Below, piece by piece: positions 50,501 through 62,962 of a stretch of DNA of 64,000 bases. How positions within the stretch are numbered: the first letter of the stretch is position 1; each line of letters starts with the position of its first letter. Source of the DNA: Apoda limacodes (Eukaryota; Arthropoda; Insecta; Lepidoptera; Limacodidae); contig OX291550.1 of NCBI GenBank assembly GCA_946406115.1, positions 23,846,722 through 23,910,721 on the forward strand. The letters are read 5' to 3'. The notes beneath the pieces are model-generated. The model had not been told where the DNA came from, did no database searches, and saw nothing but the letters and a program-made list of their open reading frames with translations. The translations under genes and the position numbers were made by a program.

Positions 50501-50692
50501 TTGAGTTGCCGACTTTAGGTAACTCTATCGTTTACAACTCAAGTAACTTTTACAAAGGTTTTTTTGTTTGTGAATTCTTTAGTCTGCACCAACGAACGGA
50601 TTTGCATGAAATTTGAAATTGAGGTTTATTATATACTGGATTTCTGAAATAATTTAAGCAATTTAAATTAAATAATAAATAATCTTTTTAAG

Positions 50693-51392
50693 GGTTCCGT
50701 ACCCAAAAGGTACAAAACGGGACCCTATTACTAAGACTTCGCTGTCCGTCCGTCTGTCACCAGGCTGTATCTCATGAACCGTGATAGTTAGACAGTTGAA
50801 ATTTTTATAGCTGATATTTTGTGTTGCTGCTACAACATTAAATACTAAAAAACAGAATTTTTATGCTCGATATTGATAACGGCAACAGACACGCTTGTTG
50901 ACTGTCACTTTATTACATTCCCAATGCACTTTTCTAAGCCGAATAAAAATCCAATAATTGTTTGTACTTAGATGGTATATATGTTGAGCTTCGCTGAAAA
51001 ATGTTTTGAAAAGTTGAAATTAATGTTTCTGACCTACATTTATAAAATTCTTGCCCTACAATAAATCATCAAAAATTATACGGGACCGTTTATTATTTAC
51101 GTAAGGACTCTTCGACGTTTTCGACGTAATCGGTAACGTGGTATCAATGGGTATGTTCCCTTATATTTGAATTATCTCTAAAATTAAGCAACAACTTCGA
51201 TGCTGAATCCTTCTCACCTACCAATGCTGCCACATACTGCGCCCTACAGAAATGTGCAATTTTCTGTTCTTTTTCATATCGATTTTAAATTTGAAATTGT
51301 AAAAAAATTACAACACACAATTCACACATTCTTTGCAAAGTTAAGTTTGTCTCTTAATACAGTCTACCTTATACGGAACCCTCGCGATTTTT
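50693..51392 (+). repeat. Lepidopteran dispersed repeat (gggttccgtacc type), second copy
   Basis: Starts agggttccgtacccaaaagg, then cgctgtccgtccgtctgtca and ctcatgaaccgtgatag, and ends tacggaaccctcgcg. About 700 bp, non-coding. Compare 29791-30407 (same end phrases, different core). Confidence 0.7.
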
Positions 51393-51419
51393 TCTATTTT
51401 TAATCCATATTAACTTGTG

Positions 51420-52600
51420 GCGGGGACGTATTTTACAACAAGCTATATCATGTCACTTTAACGCTAAAAACTCGCTGTAATAGATTTTCCTTCTATCAGT
51501 TGCTAGACCACCTCATGCTTATGATACAAGACTATTCGTTGGACCGCAGCTTTCGCTTTAGAGTCGAAGGCACTCTCTCTTCCCAGCGTCCCATACAAGC
51601 AGGAGTCCCGCAACGGTCCGTGCTCGCCCCTATATTGTACCTTCTGTACACAAACGACATCCCTACAACGATAGGTAACCAATTAGCCCTCTTCGCGGAC
51701 GATACCGCTATTTACACCACCGATAGGCAAGTGAATCAAATCACTAAGAAACTCTAATCCACAATCACCGCCATAGGCGAATGGTTTCGGAAATGGATAA
51801 TCGAAGCGAATCCCGACAAAAGCTCCGCCGTTCTTTTTACCACTGACCTCCCTTCGAGATCATCTCCCCTCTTACTCTTTTGCCGTGCCATTCATTGGCA
51901 AAACAAGGCCAAATATCTTGCTGTGACTCTGAATAGGCGTTTGAACTTCCGCGATCACACCAAAATAGTTAGAGACCGAGCCGCTTTTGTCCTCGGTCTT
52001 CTATATCGCATGTTAGGCAAGTACAGTAAGAAGTTTCTAAGTAATAAGCTGACAATTTAAGTCACTTGCATCCACCCCATACTAGCATATGTTAGCGTCG
52101 TCTATACGTTGTCTACACGAAACATCCAGAAACTCCAGGCCCTCGAAAACCGCTTCCTCACAGCGGCCTCCGGAGCCTCCTGGTTCGTCCGGAATGCGAA
52201 CCGACACAGGGACTTTAAGCTCCACACGATTTCCCAATATCTTAAATACTTGTCAGTCCGCATTTTCGAGCGTACACAAGATCGCCTGAACCGATTAATT
52301 GTGCAATCCACAACCTATCATCCCCCGACCAACCTCGGCACGGTCGAAAAACAATTGTTAGGCGGCCTCGGCACGTACTAACGGCCCCAGACGACGATCT
52401 CGCTATCCAGATAGCGAGACTAGTCTCAACGACCTCCCCTAATAGGGCCTCCCCCCTAACAGGACGCCGACGTCCCATGGTTAGTCAACAGGGTATCAAA
52501 GTGTGCCGGGCGCTTCTCGCCCCTACTCACTTCAGAGTCTCGCCCCAAAAGCCCGGTGGAGCAGTAATGGCTCCATCAGCAAACTGCATAGTCAGTTCAG
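51420..52600 (+). pseudogene. Non-LTR family F reverse transcriptase and C-terminal part
   Basis: Plus strand: RFRVEGTLSSQRPIQAGVPQ, VLAPILYLLYTNDIPTTIG, catalytic LALFADDTAIYT, then after a stop EWFRKWIIEANPDKSSAVLF, KYLAVTLNRRLNFRDH, IHPILAYVSVVY, KLQALENRFLTAASGASWFV and the tail ISQYLKYLSVRIFERTQ. Order and motifs are those of jockey-clade elements. 5'-truncated, with at least two stops (near 51758 and 52058). The GC-richer text suggests a younger copy than its surroundings. Confidence 0.87.
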
Positions 52601-53570
52601 AAAAAAAAAATATTTTCTATAACCGATTCGCAGTTGACCCTGTCTGACTCGCACTTGACCCTTTTTACTTTCTCAGAAACATTCCCCAGCGTGTGCATAA
52701 TTTCTCCAAGTTTGAGGTCTCTACGATCAGTGGTTTAGACTGTGCGTTGATCCGTCAATCACTCATTAAGGACAAAGCATTTTATTAGTATATAAAAGAA
52801 ATACGAGTTATTTTTCACTTTTAACGGTAAGCTCATTCGCAAGATATTTTTTCACAGAAAAGATGACCTCTCCAGCACCTGTTCAAAAACAGTAGACGAA
52901 ATCGATTGTTGCTGAAAAACATGAGACAAAGTAATGCAATGTTCGAATATTACCTTTTATGTTATATACCAAATTATTAATATACCAGATTTATTTTAAT
53001 GAAAATCATAAGTTCATAGCAATTTCCATTGTTGACGTACTTAATATTTATGATTTATAATACCTACTAATAATTAAAAGCGTTTTTTTTTTAAATATGC
53101 TTTGTTTTCGATAAAGTGTCATAGAGTAAATTTCTGTACGCACATCAAAAGAAAGAAAATTGGGGCGAAACTTAGTAGTTATTTTAACCATAGATTGTGC
53201 ATCGATTGTGCAAAATATTTTACAGCATACAAATTGTTCAATAATTGGCGACTTTCAATAGAATAGTTAGTACCTACCCACCGTTTATTCTTTGATAAGA
53301 GCAGAGTATAGTAGGTAGTATTTGTAAATTAGAATAAATTTTTGCTTAATATGGCCTTTAGTGTGTACCTTGCTTAAGAACTATTTTTTCGCACTGGTAG
53401 AGGTGAAAAGTTGTATGTTTCACACGAGAACAAATGATTTTAGGTCTCGTCCCTTTAAATCCCTCGCTGTGCTACGTAGTCTACGTATATAATGATTACT
53501 CGCTACGCTCGTGATTCAATTTTAGACTGCTTCGCTAGCTCGGGGCTTAAAGTTGGCACTCTTCACGATA
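52601..53570. other. Non-coding stretch with a repeat scrap
   Basis: Bases 52620-52770 carry a scrap related to 45580-45650 (gactgtgcgttgatc). The rest is AT-rich with nothing recognised. Confidence 0.4.
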
Positions 53571-54040
53571 AACAACTTTGCCCACTTGTTGAACAAATTA
53601 CTATTTACCATTGCCACTCGAAAAAACTCGAAAAAATCATCGATTACAGTAAATAAAACTCACAATTACTTACTGAGTAGAGAGTTTGTTCAACAACTTT
53701 GCCCACTTGTTGAACAAATTACTATTAACCATTGCCACTCGAAAAAGGGCTTCTTATTCATCGATAACAGTAAATAAAACTCACAATTACTTACTGAGTA
53801 GAGAGTTTGTTCAACAACTTTACCCACTTGTTGAACAAATTACTATTTACCATTGCCACTCAAAAAGGGGCATCTTATTCATCGATAACAGTAAATAAAA
53901 CTCATTTTAATTTACTGAGTAGAGAGTTTGTTCAACAACTTTGCCCACTTTTTGAACAAATTACTATTTACCATTGCCACTCGAAAAAGAGCATCTTATT
54001 CATCGATAACAGTAAATAAAACTTTCTTTTACTTACTGAG
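53571..54040 (+). repeat. Minisatellite, four copies of a 121-bp unit
   Basis: Units start at 53571, 53692, 53813 and 53934 (aacaacttt.cccac each time), exact period 121. Units 2 and 3 have a perfect 11-bp inverted repeat, tttgttcaaca and tgttgaacaaa, around a 12-base loop (53685-53718 for unit 2). The open frames running through the units follow from the repeat (121 is not a multiple of 3) and are not taken as genes. Confidence 0.92.
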
Positions 54041-54239
54041 TGCATAAAAACATTTTGGATTTGGAACAATTGTTAATTTGTTTTAATTGTTATTGTGGTT
54101 GTTTTATGTAATTGTTTTCCTTATCACCCGGTAATAAATACCGAACATATACCAAACTTTCTCGCAGTCTGGTAAAAATTAGAGTATACAAGAAGTGGAA
54201 AAAAAAATCTCAGTCTTTTGTAACCCTCGCTCCGCTCAG

Positions 54240-54800
54240 GACATCGTCGATACATATAAGTTATATTATATATAGTCAGTCAGTTTACTCTCTCACATAT
54301 TATATATATAACGAAATAGATTACACAAATTACTTCGCTAGTCAAAATGTAAACACCTTCAAACTTTTATTGACACAAAATAACAATCTTATTTGAGTTC
54401 CGAGATTTCCTCAAATAACGCAGACCTTTTCTACTTTCACCAGCTCATAATATGGAATTAAGTTTCCTCTAGTGTGTCTTCACGAAGCCTGGTGAAATAA
54501 CAGTTTCAGTTATTAGCACATTATTACGTGTATGGGAAGCTCGAGCAATTTCGCTCAACGACCCGTCTTCACTTTGTTTGACATCTTATTACTAAAGCCA
54601 CTAGCGAATAAGAGCGAAGATTACTTTTGTAGCCATGTCCGCCGCGTAATTACTCTGTTTGGTCGTCAAATTTCCGATATACATACCTAGGATTAGGCGT
54701 ACACACGTAGGGAAGACCAAAAAGAGTTGTGACCGCTTTTTTAAATTTTTAGACATATCGCAGTCACAAGCAGTGACCCTTTTAGCATATGAATCCTTAA
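54240..54800 (+). repeat. Dispersed repeat family H, copy 2
   Basis: Collinear with 45640-46190 (ctttcaccagctcataatat, tccgccgcgtaattactct, gtacacacgtaggg). Confidence 0.78.
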
Positions 54801-54944
54801 AAATAGGATCCATTAGATAATTGATAAAAAGTGAGACAACGTCTACTCTCCACACACAACTCTCCTTAGTACCGACCGAGGTAGCTTGTGACGTATGTCG
54901 CGGTGAGTTAATCCGACTTCAAATCTACAAAATTGTAAAAAAAA

Positions 54945-55070
54945 AGACTTTTTCGAAAGACCCTTTTAGGTTCCTGAAGGGACGGCAACGCGCGAGAATG
55001 CCCCAGCTGTTGCGAGCATTCATAGGCTGCGGTGTACCAGTAAGCGGACCGTAAGCTTATTTGGTATCCA
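54945..55070 (+). mobile_element. Family B 3' end fragment
   Basis: FLKGRQRAR-like codons and gcattcataggctgcggtg near the family 3' end. No clear A-run. Confidence 0.7.
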
Positions 55071-55429
55071 AAAAATCTTTTTTGAACAAATACAATAAGC
55101 CCTTTGCATGCATAATTACACTAGGAAACATTATAGTTGTAAAAAACAGAAGAGGAGAGTTTGTGACAAGCTGACATAACCGTTCTATGCCCAAAAGATT
55201 TTGCTAGACTATTTTTATCTCACGTAATTAATGGATGACCTCTTGTGTAAAAAAATATTTTTAATAATAAGAGATTTTATATTTAACTCATCTTTGCAGC
55301 TATGTCTGCCCCAAAAATCAAATCAATCGGATTAAATAAATGCCCGTAAGAACACATTATCGGAATAATAGTATTTTACTAGCTGGTTACCACGACAGTT
55401 AATGACGCAACATTTCACACTGTGATTGA

Positions 55430-55745
55430 TGCAGATGACGGTTCGCCTGATGTTTAGCGGTAACTGTAGACTATGGACCCTTGCAACACCAGAAGCGTCA
55501 AGACGCGTTAGTGACACTGTTTAAACACCACTGCTTCTGGTCTACCGTTCGCGCGTTCAGCCTACTCGACTTGTGAACGTCTAGAGAAAGCAAGGCCCGC
55601 CGGACATCCGGCTGTGTTAAGATGATGACCGGAAGGCTTGAACATAACCATAGTAGAACATAACCTCTCTTGTTCAAATTAGAGTGTAAGTCAAAGAAAC
55701 TGCCTAGTAGATTTGCTTTTTCTTTAGCATTACAGTAGTGCATCG
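55430..55745 (-). mobile_element. Family B fragment with a large internal deletion
   Basis: Minus strand. 3'-end text at 55430-55500 joins directly to linker text (VRRALLSLDVHKSS) at 55505-55745, skipping the whole RT. Confidence 0.75.
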
Positions 55746-55834
55746 TCTACTAAGTTAAATAAATTCAACGGTGTTTGACTACAAAAAATATCTTCCTTGC
55801 AACGTCTTTCAAGATCTAATAGTGAAGCTTGGAC

Positions 55835-56215
55835 ACTGGGATGTTTATTGGACCTAGGACCAGGACTTAACCTATATATGTGCCAAGTTTTACCCCGATC
55901 CATCCAGTGGTTAAAGCGTGATTGAGTAACAGACATCCAAACTTTTACATTTATAATATTGTAGGATTATTAAGATAAGTAAGATTAGTCGGTGTGGAAC
56001 AGTTTGCTATAGCAAGCTAGAGCTATAGCTATAGTTCGTTTAGGTTATTGTTATTCCCGCGGGAACTTTTGAACGGGATTAAAAGTAGCCTATATGTTAA
56101 TCTGGATGGTAACGAATATGTGCCAATTAACATAACGAGTTTAGTTTAGTCGTTAGCAAGTTATAGAGTTACAAACATCCATCCATCCAGACATACTTTA
56201 TAATATTAGTAGGAT
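55835..56215 (+). repeat. Two adjoining lepidopteran-type repeat ends
   Basis: Similar ends occur twice: tgattgagtaacagacatcc followed by tataatattgtaggatt near 55970, and cccgcgggaacttttgaac ending tataatattagtaggat near 56213. Confidence 0.6.
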
Positions 56216-56877
56216 AGTACAACTTACAATATTTTCAAAAATCGCGAAAATCGGACTACGATGAATTGGTGCAGTTAATAAGCATTTTAGAACATTTTTC
56301 TTTTTTTTCACATCGCTATGAAGTAATGTTTTGTACAAATTGTAATATTATACCAAGTCGCGGTTCATTTCCCTAATTATGTTACCGCAACGATAACATT
56401 TTATGCAGATAGGATGAATTCCCATAACAAAGAACTTGGGTAATTAACGTTTATACTTCGTTAAGTAAGATAAAGTATTGTGCATTTTTCTTACAAAATA
56501 AGTACTTCATTTATTTAGTTTTGCTGACAATAAGTACTTATCAGTTTAAACGTATGCTCGCAATGTGGTTCTGGTATCGTTAATGTTGTTACCATGGCAT
56601 GGTTTACATCGGCGAATCCTCAAGGAAATATTTCTGTAATTTATCTATTTAATTATAAGGTATAATGTAAGAATAGAAGCTGACTGATTCAATGACATAT
56701 GAAGGCATAACCTTAGCATAGCTTCATGACGTAGGGCTCTACTAAGAAAGGAATTTGCAAAAATAATATCCTAAAAGGGTAAAATGGGATATGAAAATTT
56801 GTACATTCTGACCTTAAAACATAAAATTTGGTGTTTGGCCTTTGGGTTAAAAATTACGATTTACATGTTTCACCGCT
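56216..56877. other. Non-coding stretch
   Basis: AT-rich, nothing recognised. Confidence 0.4.
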
Positions 56878-57055
56878 TTTTTTTTTTTTTTACCTCTAAG
56901 GTAGGAAACAAGCATACGGGTGGCTTGATGGTAAGCGGTCTCCGTAGCCTATGGACGTGTATCACCAGCGGTATCACTCGCGCGTTGCTGACCCTTCAAA
57001 AATCCAATTACTTCTTTCTTGAAGAACCGCATACTGTAGTCCTTAGAGAAAACAA
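56878..57055 (-). mobile_element. Family B 3' end fragment
   Basis: T-run, then cctctaaggtaggaaacaag and tactgtagtccttagagaaa: the last 170 or so bases of the family in minus orientation. Confidence 0.8.
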
Positions 57056-58509
57056 AAAATCAACCGCTAGAGGGCAAAACAAGGGATGCTTATTTGTATG
57101 AGAATTCCAATATTTTTGCAAGTAAAACCACGAACACTAAAAAGCTTCTTTTGAAAAGTCCACGCGGACAAAGTCGCTGGAAAATGCTAGGTAGTATAAA
57201 ATATTTTTCTAGGAGACCAACGAGGATAGTTTTGTAATGCAAACTATTTGAAACATGTCAGTCGAAACAATATTTAGTTTTAAATAAACTATACAATATC
57301 AGTAAAGGTCAAAGAAAATAACGTATTAAGTACAGATACAGAAGAGGCAGATAAAAAAATCGAAATTTTAGGTAATAATCTAGTTTTGAAATCTAGGTAG
57401 GCAAACAATCGGTTGTTCTATACATCCGCAATAACAATAATTCTCATACCACTTCCCAAAAAAAATCTTGTGAATTGATTTTGGACAATTTTGATCAATT
57501 TTATTGATGGTGCAATATTAGCCTCAAATCGAAGGAGTCCAGAAGTGTCTAATAATCGTAAACAGACTCGCAAAAAAGCTCAAAATTCAATAACAATGTT
57601 TATTAACTAGGCATCATTACATTTAAGGGTCATTCAGCTCCATTCAGCAGCTTCATAAACATAATTGACATCATAATGCGAGGTCGAGGGCATTTGTTCC
57701 AAATGCAGGAAAATATGTCGTTAAACGCACTGGCCGTGATACATAAAGCTCACAGGAAGGGCTAATGTTCCTACAGACGCAGAGATTACAGTTTATACAA
57801 CGACGCTTCAAAAAATTCTATTAAGGGCCAGTGTTACTGGGCAATAACCTCGAACAAAGACTAGGATGACGTAATATGTAACCAAGTGTCGTTTAGTAGA
57901 GCAGCTATAACTCAACTTACTGATGGTTTAATTGAAATACAAGAAATACATTAACAACTGTTACTGTTACTTTCTTTTATTTCAGTGCTATAAAAAATGC
58001 TTTTTGTAAGCATTTTATTAACTACGGCAACTTGATTTACCAAAGTTGTAAGGTAGGTAATAAATAAGCCCATAAAAATCTGAAGGTTTCGTTGTCAACA
58101 TAAATGCAAAAAGCATTAAAGGGGTTTTTTTACAAAGTTGCATTAAGTAGTTATATTACTAAAACCACTATCATTATATTTGAGTCGGATCTACGGAGTA
58201 GTCCTTACGAAATCCTTATTAATACCTTAAAATTTGGGTACTGTTGACTTTTGACTGCCAAACATATTACTTACGTACGTATTCTAGGTATGTAAGTGAA
58301 AAACAGGACTGATATATTCAGGATAACATCATAAAACTGATTAAAAATATTCTCAGCTTCATTTACACTACATTTTCAAATGCTCGTCTTTGATTACATA
58401 GTATTTTCTTTCTCGAACTAACATCACAATGTCCAAGATTCACTTTTTGATCTAGAAAGATATTTGTTGTGTTCAAAAACCGTTGAATCAATTTCAGACA
58501 ATGCACTAC
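57056..58509. other. Non-coding stretch
   Basis: A scrap with acgcggacaaagtcgctgg near 57165 resembles the end of a common moth repeat. Nothing else recognised. Confidence 0.4.
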
Positions 58510-59165
58510 TTTAGCAGTAAAAAAAGAAGATCTCTAAGGCAGTTACTTTGCCTAAAGCTCGAATTTACAGGAGCTGTTCCACCTACTTTTCTGTTTTACG
58601 ACAGTGGTAGTAAGACACTGCCGGAAATCTTCATAACACAGTGCTCACATTGTGTCCAGTAGGCGTCGCTTTCTCTAGATTTTCACAAATCGAGTTAGCC
58701 CGACGGTATACCAGCAACAATGGTCTTTAAACAGTGTGCTCCTTAATTATTTCCTATACTCACGCGTCTCTTCACCCTTTCCTACCACACAAGACAATGA
58801 CCGTCTTCGTAGAAGATGCGAAGTGTGTATACGTGTGTGCCCAGTGCTCAAAAATGGTGATGGGTCAGGTTCAGATTAGAGATCAGACATTCCGAGCGCT
58901 ATTAACTCTCTCCTTTTCAAGGTGATGGAACGTGTCATTTACAGATGTATCAAAAGATCTTCCTCTCGCGAACGCTTAGGTTGTGATGAACTCCCTGTCA
59001 AGGTTTTCTATAGGGACTACAGTATAGGGTTCTTCAGGAAAGTAGCGATCAGATTATAAGAGTCGGCAACGCTGGAGTAATGCTGTTGGTGTTTCAAGCG
59101 TCCGTAGTCTACGGTAACCCCGCACAACATTAGGTGGACCGTCAGCTGGTGGTATAGAAAAACGA
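58510..59165 (+). mobile_element. Non-LTR family B, degenerate linker plus 3' end
   Basis: Bases 58510-58810 are the reverse complement, with changes, of the linker at about 61030-61320. Bases 58965-59165 hold the 3' end (gtcaaggttttctatagg, gtttcaagcgtcc). The RT is missing. This is the most diverged family B copy here. It lies head-on to the next copy, 3' ends facing. Confidence 0.75.
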
Positions 59166-59235
59166 TATAAGAAAACTCCTATAATATTATGGATTTGAAA
59201 CATCAATCACGGTGTCAAATGTTGCGTTCGTTCGT

Positions 59236-60141
59236 TTTTTTTTTATACATACCACTAAGGTGGCAAACAAGCCTACGGTCCGCCTGATGGTAAGCGATCA
59301 CCGTAGCCTATGGACGCTTGCAACACCAGGGGCATCACTCGCGCGTTGCCGACCCTTCAGAAATCTAATAACTTCTTTTTTGAAGAACCCCATACTGTAG
59401 TCCTTAGAGAAAACCTTGGCAGGGAGCTCATTCCACAACCCAAGCGTTCGCGGCAGGAAGTTTCTCTGAAACCGCACTGTACGCGACCATTTCGGTTCCA
59501 AAGTGTGAGAATGAATTCCCTGTCGATGGCGAGCGGTGCGATGGTAGAAAGTAGCCGTGGGCATCATTTCGAACAATTCCTCAGAACACAATCCATTGTA
59601 CAAGCGGTAGAACACACACAGGGTCTCTCCTCAGACTTAAGGGCTCGATACCGCAAGTGAGTTTGGGATCGTCGACAATTCGCACAGCCCGTCGTTGAAC
59701 CGAGTCAAAAGGGCCAAGCTGGTAACCGGGTGCACCCGCCCAGAGATGGCAGCAGTACTCCATATGGGGCCGGACTTGCGACTTGTAAAGTAGCAACCTT
59801 TGCCCCGACGTGAAGTACTGCTTCGCTCTGTTGAGTACACCAAGTTTTTTGGACGCCAGCTTTACCTTATCTAGTAAATGATCTCGGAACTGAACATCGC
59901 TGGAGATGTCAACGCCAATGATCCCAATGCTCTTGGAGATGGAGAGGGGAGTGTTCTGGAATCAACCACGGCTCGTATGCGTGTGCCGGACAAACTAGCC
60001 ACCCATTTGCACAAACCCTCGGGCACTCCGTAAGATGGCAACTTCGAGAGAAGACCCCGGTGCCAGACCCGATCGAACGCCTTCGCTATGTCTAGGCTAC
60101 ATGCCAATGCCTCCCCCTGACTCGCAATGGCTAGTGACCAT
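59236..60141 (-). mobile_element. Non-LTR family B, longest copy: 3' half
   Basis: Minus strand from the A-run at 59236: FQRNFLPRTLGLWNELPAKV, FYRLYNGLCSEELFE, YCCHLWAGAPGYQLG and RAVRIVDDPKLTCGIEPLSL, then a deletion across the catalytic region into WVASLSGTRIRAVVDS and LDIAKAFDRVWHRGLLSKLP. It is interrupted at 60141 by a family A insertion and resumes at 60827. Confidence 0.88.
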
Positions 60142-60826
60142 CAAAGTCAAAGTCAAGTCAAAGTCAAAATGGTTTATTCAAATAAGGATTTTACAATCAC
60201 TTTTGAATCGTCAAAGTTATAAAATATTATTTTTTGAACCCTCCCACCTTCCCGCCGGTTCACAATGTTGTTGATTTCTACCGAGAAGAATCCGGCAAGA
60301 AACTCGATAGTTACTCTTTTAAAAACACTATCAATAATACAAATAAACTAAAATACAATTAATGTTTTAAATAAAAAAATTTTAGTCTTACAATTTTATG
60401 TTATTTCCATTTTAATTTGGTTTACCTATGCATCCTGTAATTGAGCATCATCAGTCCCAAGGATTTTTATCATTTACATAGTCTGAAATATTGTAGTATG
60501 CCTTTTTACAAAGTACCTGCTTGATAAAAGATTTAAATTTACTTATTGATAGATTTTGAATTTTATTGGGAACTTTGTTGTAAAAGTGTATACATTGCCC
60601 CATAAAAGAGTTACTTATTTTGTGTAGACGTGTGTCATGCACCAACAGCTTATATTTACTTCTAGTATTTTCTTTGTGAACGTCACTTTTCTTGCTGAAA
60701 CTATTGATATTTTTTTGTACATATAAAAGATTTTCATATATGTACTGCGACACTAAAGTTAAAATTTTTACTTCCCTAAACCTATCCCTCAGAGATATCC
60801 TAGATCCTAATTTATAAATAAATAAA
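60142..60826 (-). mobile_element. Family A 3' end inserted into family B
   Basis: Minus strand. The (TTTGAC)n tail lies at about 60142-60167, the C-terminal region (VQKNINSFSKKSDVHKEN, MGQCIHFYNKVPNKIQN) at 60753-60451, and 5' truncation near 60826. It splits a family B copy whose two halves join cleanly when it is left out, so family A moved here after family B. Bases 60451-60753 are still open for 100 codons. Confidence 0.88.
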
Positions 60827-61995
60827 TCGGTGTGTGAGATACACTAGAAGGTCACCAGTTGAGCGACCGTGGCGAAAGCCATATTGACGGTCACTGATCA
60901 GGTCGTGTTTTTCTAGGTATCTCAAAAGCTGTACACCTTGGAGAGGAGAGAGGTTAAGCGATAGGCCTGTAATTCGATGGATCTGATCTATCGCCCTTTT
61001 TGGGCACCGGGTGCACATTCGCAGTCTTCCATGAAGACGGAAATTGCCTAGTGTGGTAGGAAAGCGTGAAGAGGCGCGTGAGTACAGGACATAATTCAGG
61101 AGCACACTGCTTAAGCACCACTGCTGGTATGCCGTCTGGCCCACTCGACTTATGAACGTCTAGGGAAAGCAACGCCCGCCGGACCTCGCGCTGTGTTATA
61201 GAGATTTCCGGCATCGTCTTACAGCACCACGGTAAAGTAGGTGGTACAGCGCCTTCGTCGTTCACATTCGAGTTAGAGGCAAAGAGACTGCCCAATAGAT
61301 CGGCTTTCTCTTTTACACTGTGGGCCAAGTCACCATCGGTCTTTCGCAGTGGTGGTAACGACGACTGGCAGAAGTCCCCTCGGCAGCTTTAGCAAGCGAC
61401 CAGAAAGCACGACTCCCAGAAGGATAGCTCGCAAGTCGCCCACCTATTTTGCCGATGAATTGGAATTTTGCTCTGGAAGTTGGTTTCTTACTGAACCTCG
61501 AGGCAGCATTTAATTTGCGTTTTAACTCAGAAATATTCGGATCCTTATTATTACGAGCCGTGGTCCAAGCCTCATACGCAGTTTGCTTAAGAATTTTACC
61601 TTCTCTGCAAGACCTATTAAACCACGGTCGTTTTTTGACGCCGGCAGCTACTCGCAGGTTAGGAATGAAACATTCCATACCAGCGAGGATTGTCTCGGTG
61701 ACTGCGGCTGTGCAGACGTCAGGATCATCTGAGCTAAAGCAGAGCTGCCTCCACGGGTACGATGCGTAAAATTCCCGCAATCCATCCCAGTCTGCCGACT
61801 TATAATGCCACACACGACGCCAATTAGTTGGCCCAGAAGGATCGGGTTGTGTGCATGACATTTGAGTCCGGACGAGACAGTGGTCCGAAGAGCCAAGAGG
61901 CGCATCCACTGAGACGGAGTATCCATCCGGACGTGTAGTCAGCAGAAGGTCCAGTAAGGAGCTCGTATGGTCCTCTATATCTGGTATTGTCGTGT
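60827..61995 (-). mobile_element. Non-LTR family B, longest copy: linker and endonuclease end
   Basis: Minus strand: frames 61909-61313 (SSDHCLVRTQMSCTQPDPSG, NWRRVWHYKSADWD, KKRPWFNRSCREGKILKQTA, LKRKLNAASRFSKKPTSRAK) and 61328-60954 (VRRALLSLDVHKSSGPDGIP, LTRLFTLSYHTRQFPSSWKT, VHPVPKKGDRSDPSNYRPIA). This is the endonuclease end, the linker and RT blocks 0-1. It breaks off near 61990, before most of the endonuclease. Confidence 0.88.
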
Positions 61996-62071
61996 GATAA
62001 CCGGCTTATACATTTTTTTCATCCGGTTGATTAGATTTTTGGGGCAGACAAAGGTTCAAAGATGATATATA

Positions 62072-62962
62072 CACACCGGCACAATTAGCGGAACACAAAA
62101 AAAGGATTTGAACGAATGGCAGCAGGTTCTCTTTACTGATGAGTGCAAAGTTCTTTTGAAAAAGATCGATGGGAGACAGCGAATATGGAGACGCAAAGGA
62201 GAACGCCACATACAGTCTAATTTTGAACACACAGTGGCTTATGGTGGCTGCTCGATTATGGTTTGGGGAGGGATATGTTTGGGAGCTCGCACGGAGTTAG
62301 TGATAGTCACAGGAGGGACCATGACAGCAGATCGATACATCAGAGACATTTTAGAAGAACATGTTGTACCATTTGCCGCATTTATTGGTGACGACTTTAT
62401 TCTAATGCAAGATAATGCTCGTGTTTATAGTGCACAATCGGTACAGGCATATCTAAGCCACGTAGGTATACCGGTGATGCAGTGGCCAGCAAATTCCCCC
62501 GATATGAATCCGATAGAGCATGTCTGGGACTTGCTAAAAAGAAGGGTTAAATCCAGAATGCCACCCCCCAACAATCTGAATGAACTTGGAAACGCATTAC
62601 TTGAGGAGTGGAAGCGGTTGCCTCAAGAAATCATCGATAATCTGTAGCATGCCCAGACGAATGGAAACCGTAATCAGAGCAAGAGGGGGAAACACTCGTT
62701 ATTAATTTTGCTTTAATTTTATTGTTAAATCATTTAATGCTTACTTTTTTTTATTTTTTGTGATGGTTCATAATCATCTAAAAATTTCACTTATTTCAAA
62801 TTTCTTTATTTTTCAATAAAAAAAAACGAAGACTTTTCAAAGTCGTTGTTAAAATATGTTAATCAATTTGTTATTTTGTGTCTAATTACATTTTCGTCAA
62901 ATATATGCGTTATTATCTCATAGTCTCACTTTTTTTTCTGTTCCGCTAATTGTGCCGGTGTG
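62072..62962 (+). mobile_element. Tc1-like transposon, nearly intact ends, N-terminally deleted transposase
   Basis: Perfect 24-bp TIRs at 62072-62095 and 62939-62962 (cacaccggcacaattagcgg plus four bases), next to TA-rich flanks (atata on both sides). Total length 891 bp, against about 1.3-1.7 kb for a complete Tc1. The coding part is described separately. Confidence 0.92.
62108..62647 (+). pseudogene. Tc1-family transposase, catalytic domain only
   Basis: 180 codons: WQQVLFTDECKV (first Asp), GGCSIMVWGGICLGARTEL, FILMQDNARVYSAQ (second Asp) and WPANSPDMNPIEHVWD (Glu), so the DDE catalytic set is complete. The N-terminal HTH DNA-binding domains are absent: the frame starts just inside the left TIR. 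At 62645-62651 the frame is lost, and the normal C-terminus (SMPRRMETVIRARGG) continues in another frame to about 62704. It cannot make a working transposase. Confidence 0.88.

Noticed and set aside
53553..54019. Series of similar overlapping small proteins
   Set aside because: They are a by-product of the 121-bp tandem repeat. The period is not a multiple of three and each frame ends after about one and a half units.
53571..54040. CRISPR-like array
   Set aside because: Repeats are contiguous with no unique spacers, in a eukaryotic setting.
62006..62230. 74-codon minus-strand frame at the Tc1 left end
   Set aside because: Shadow of the Tc1 element, without protein similarity.
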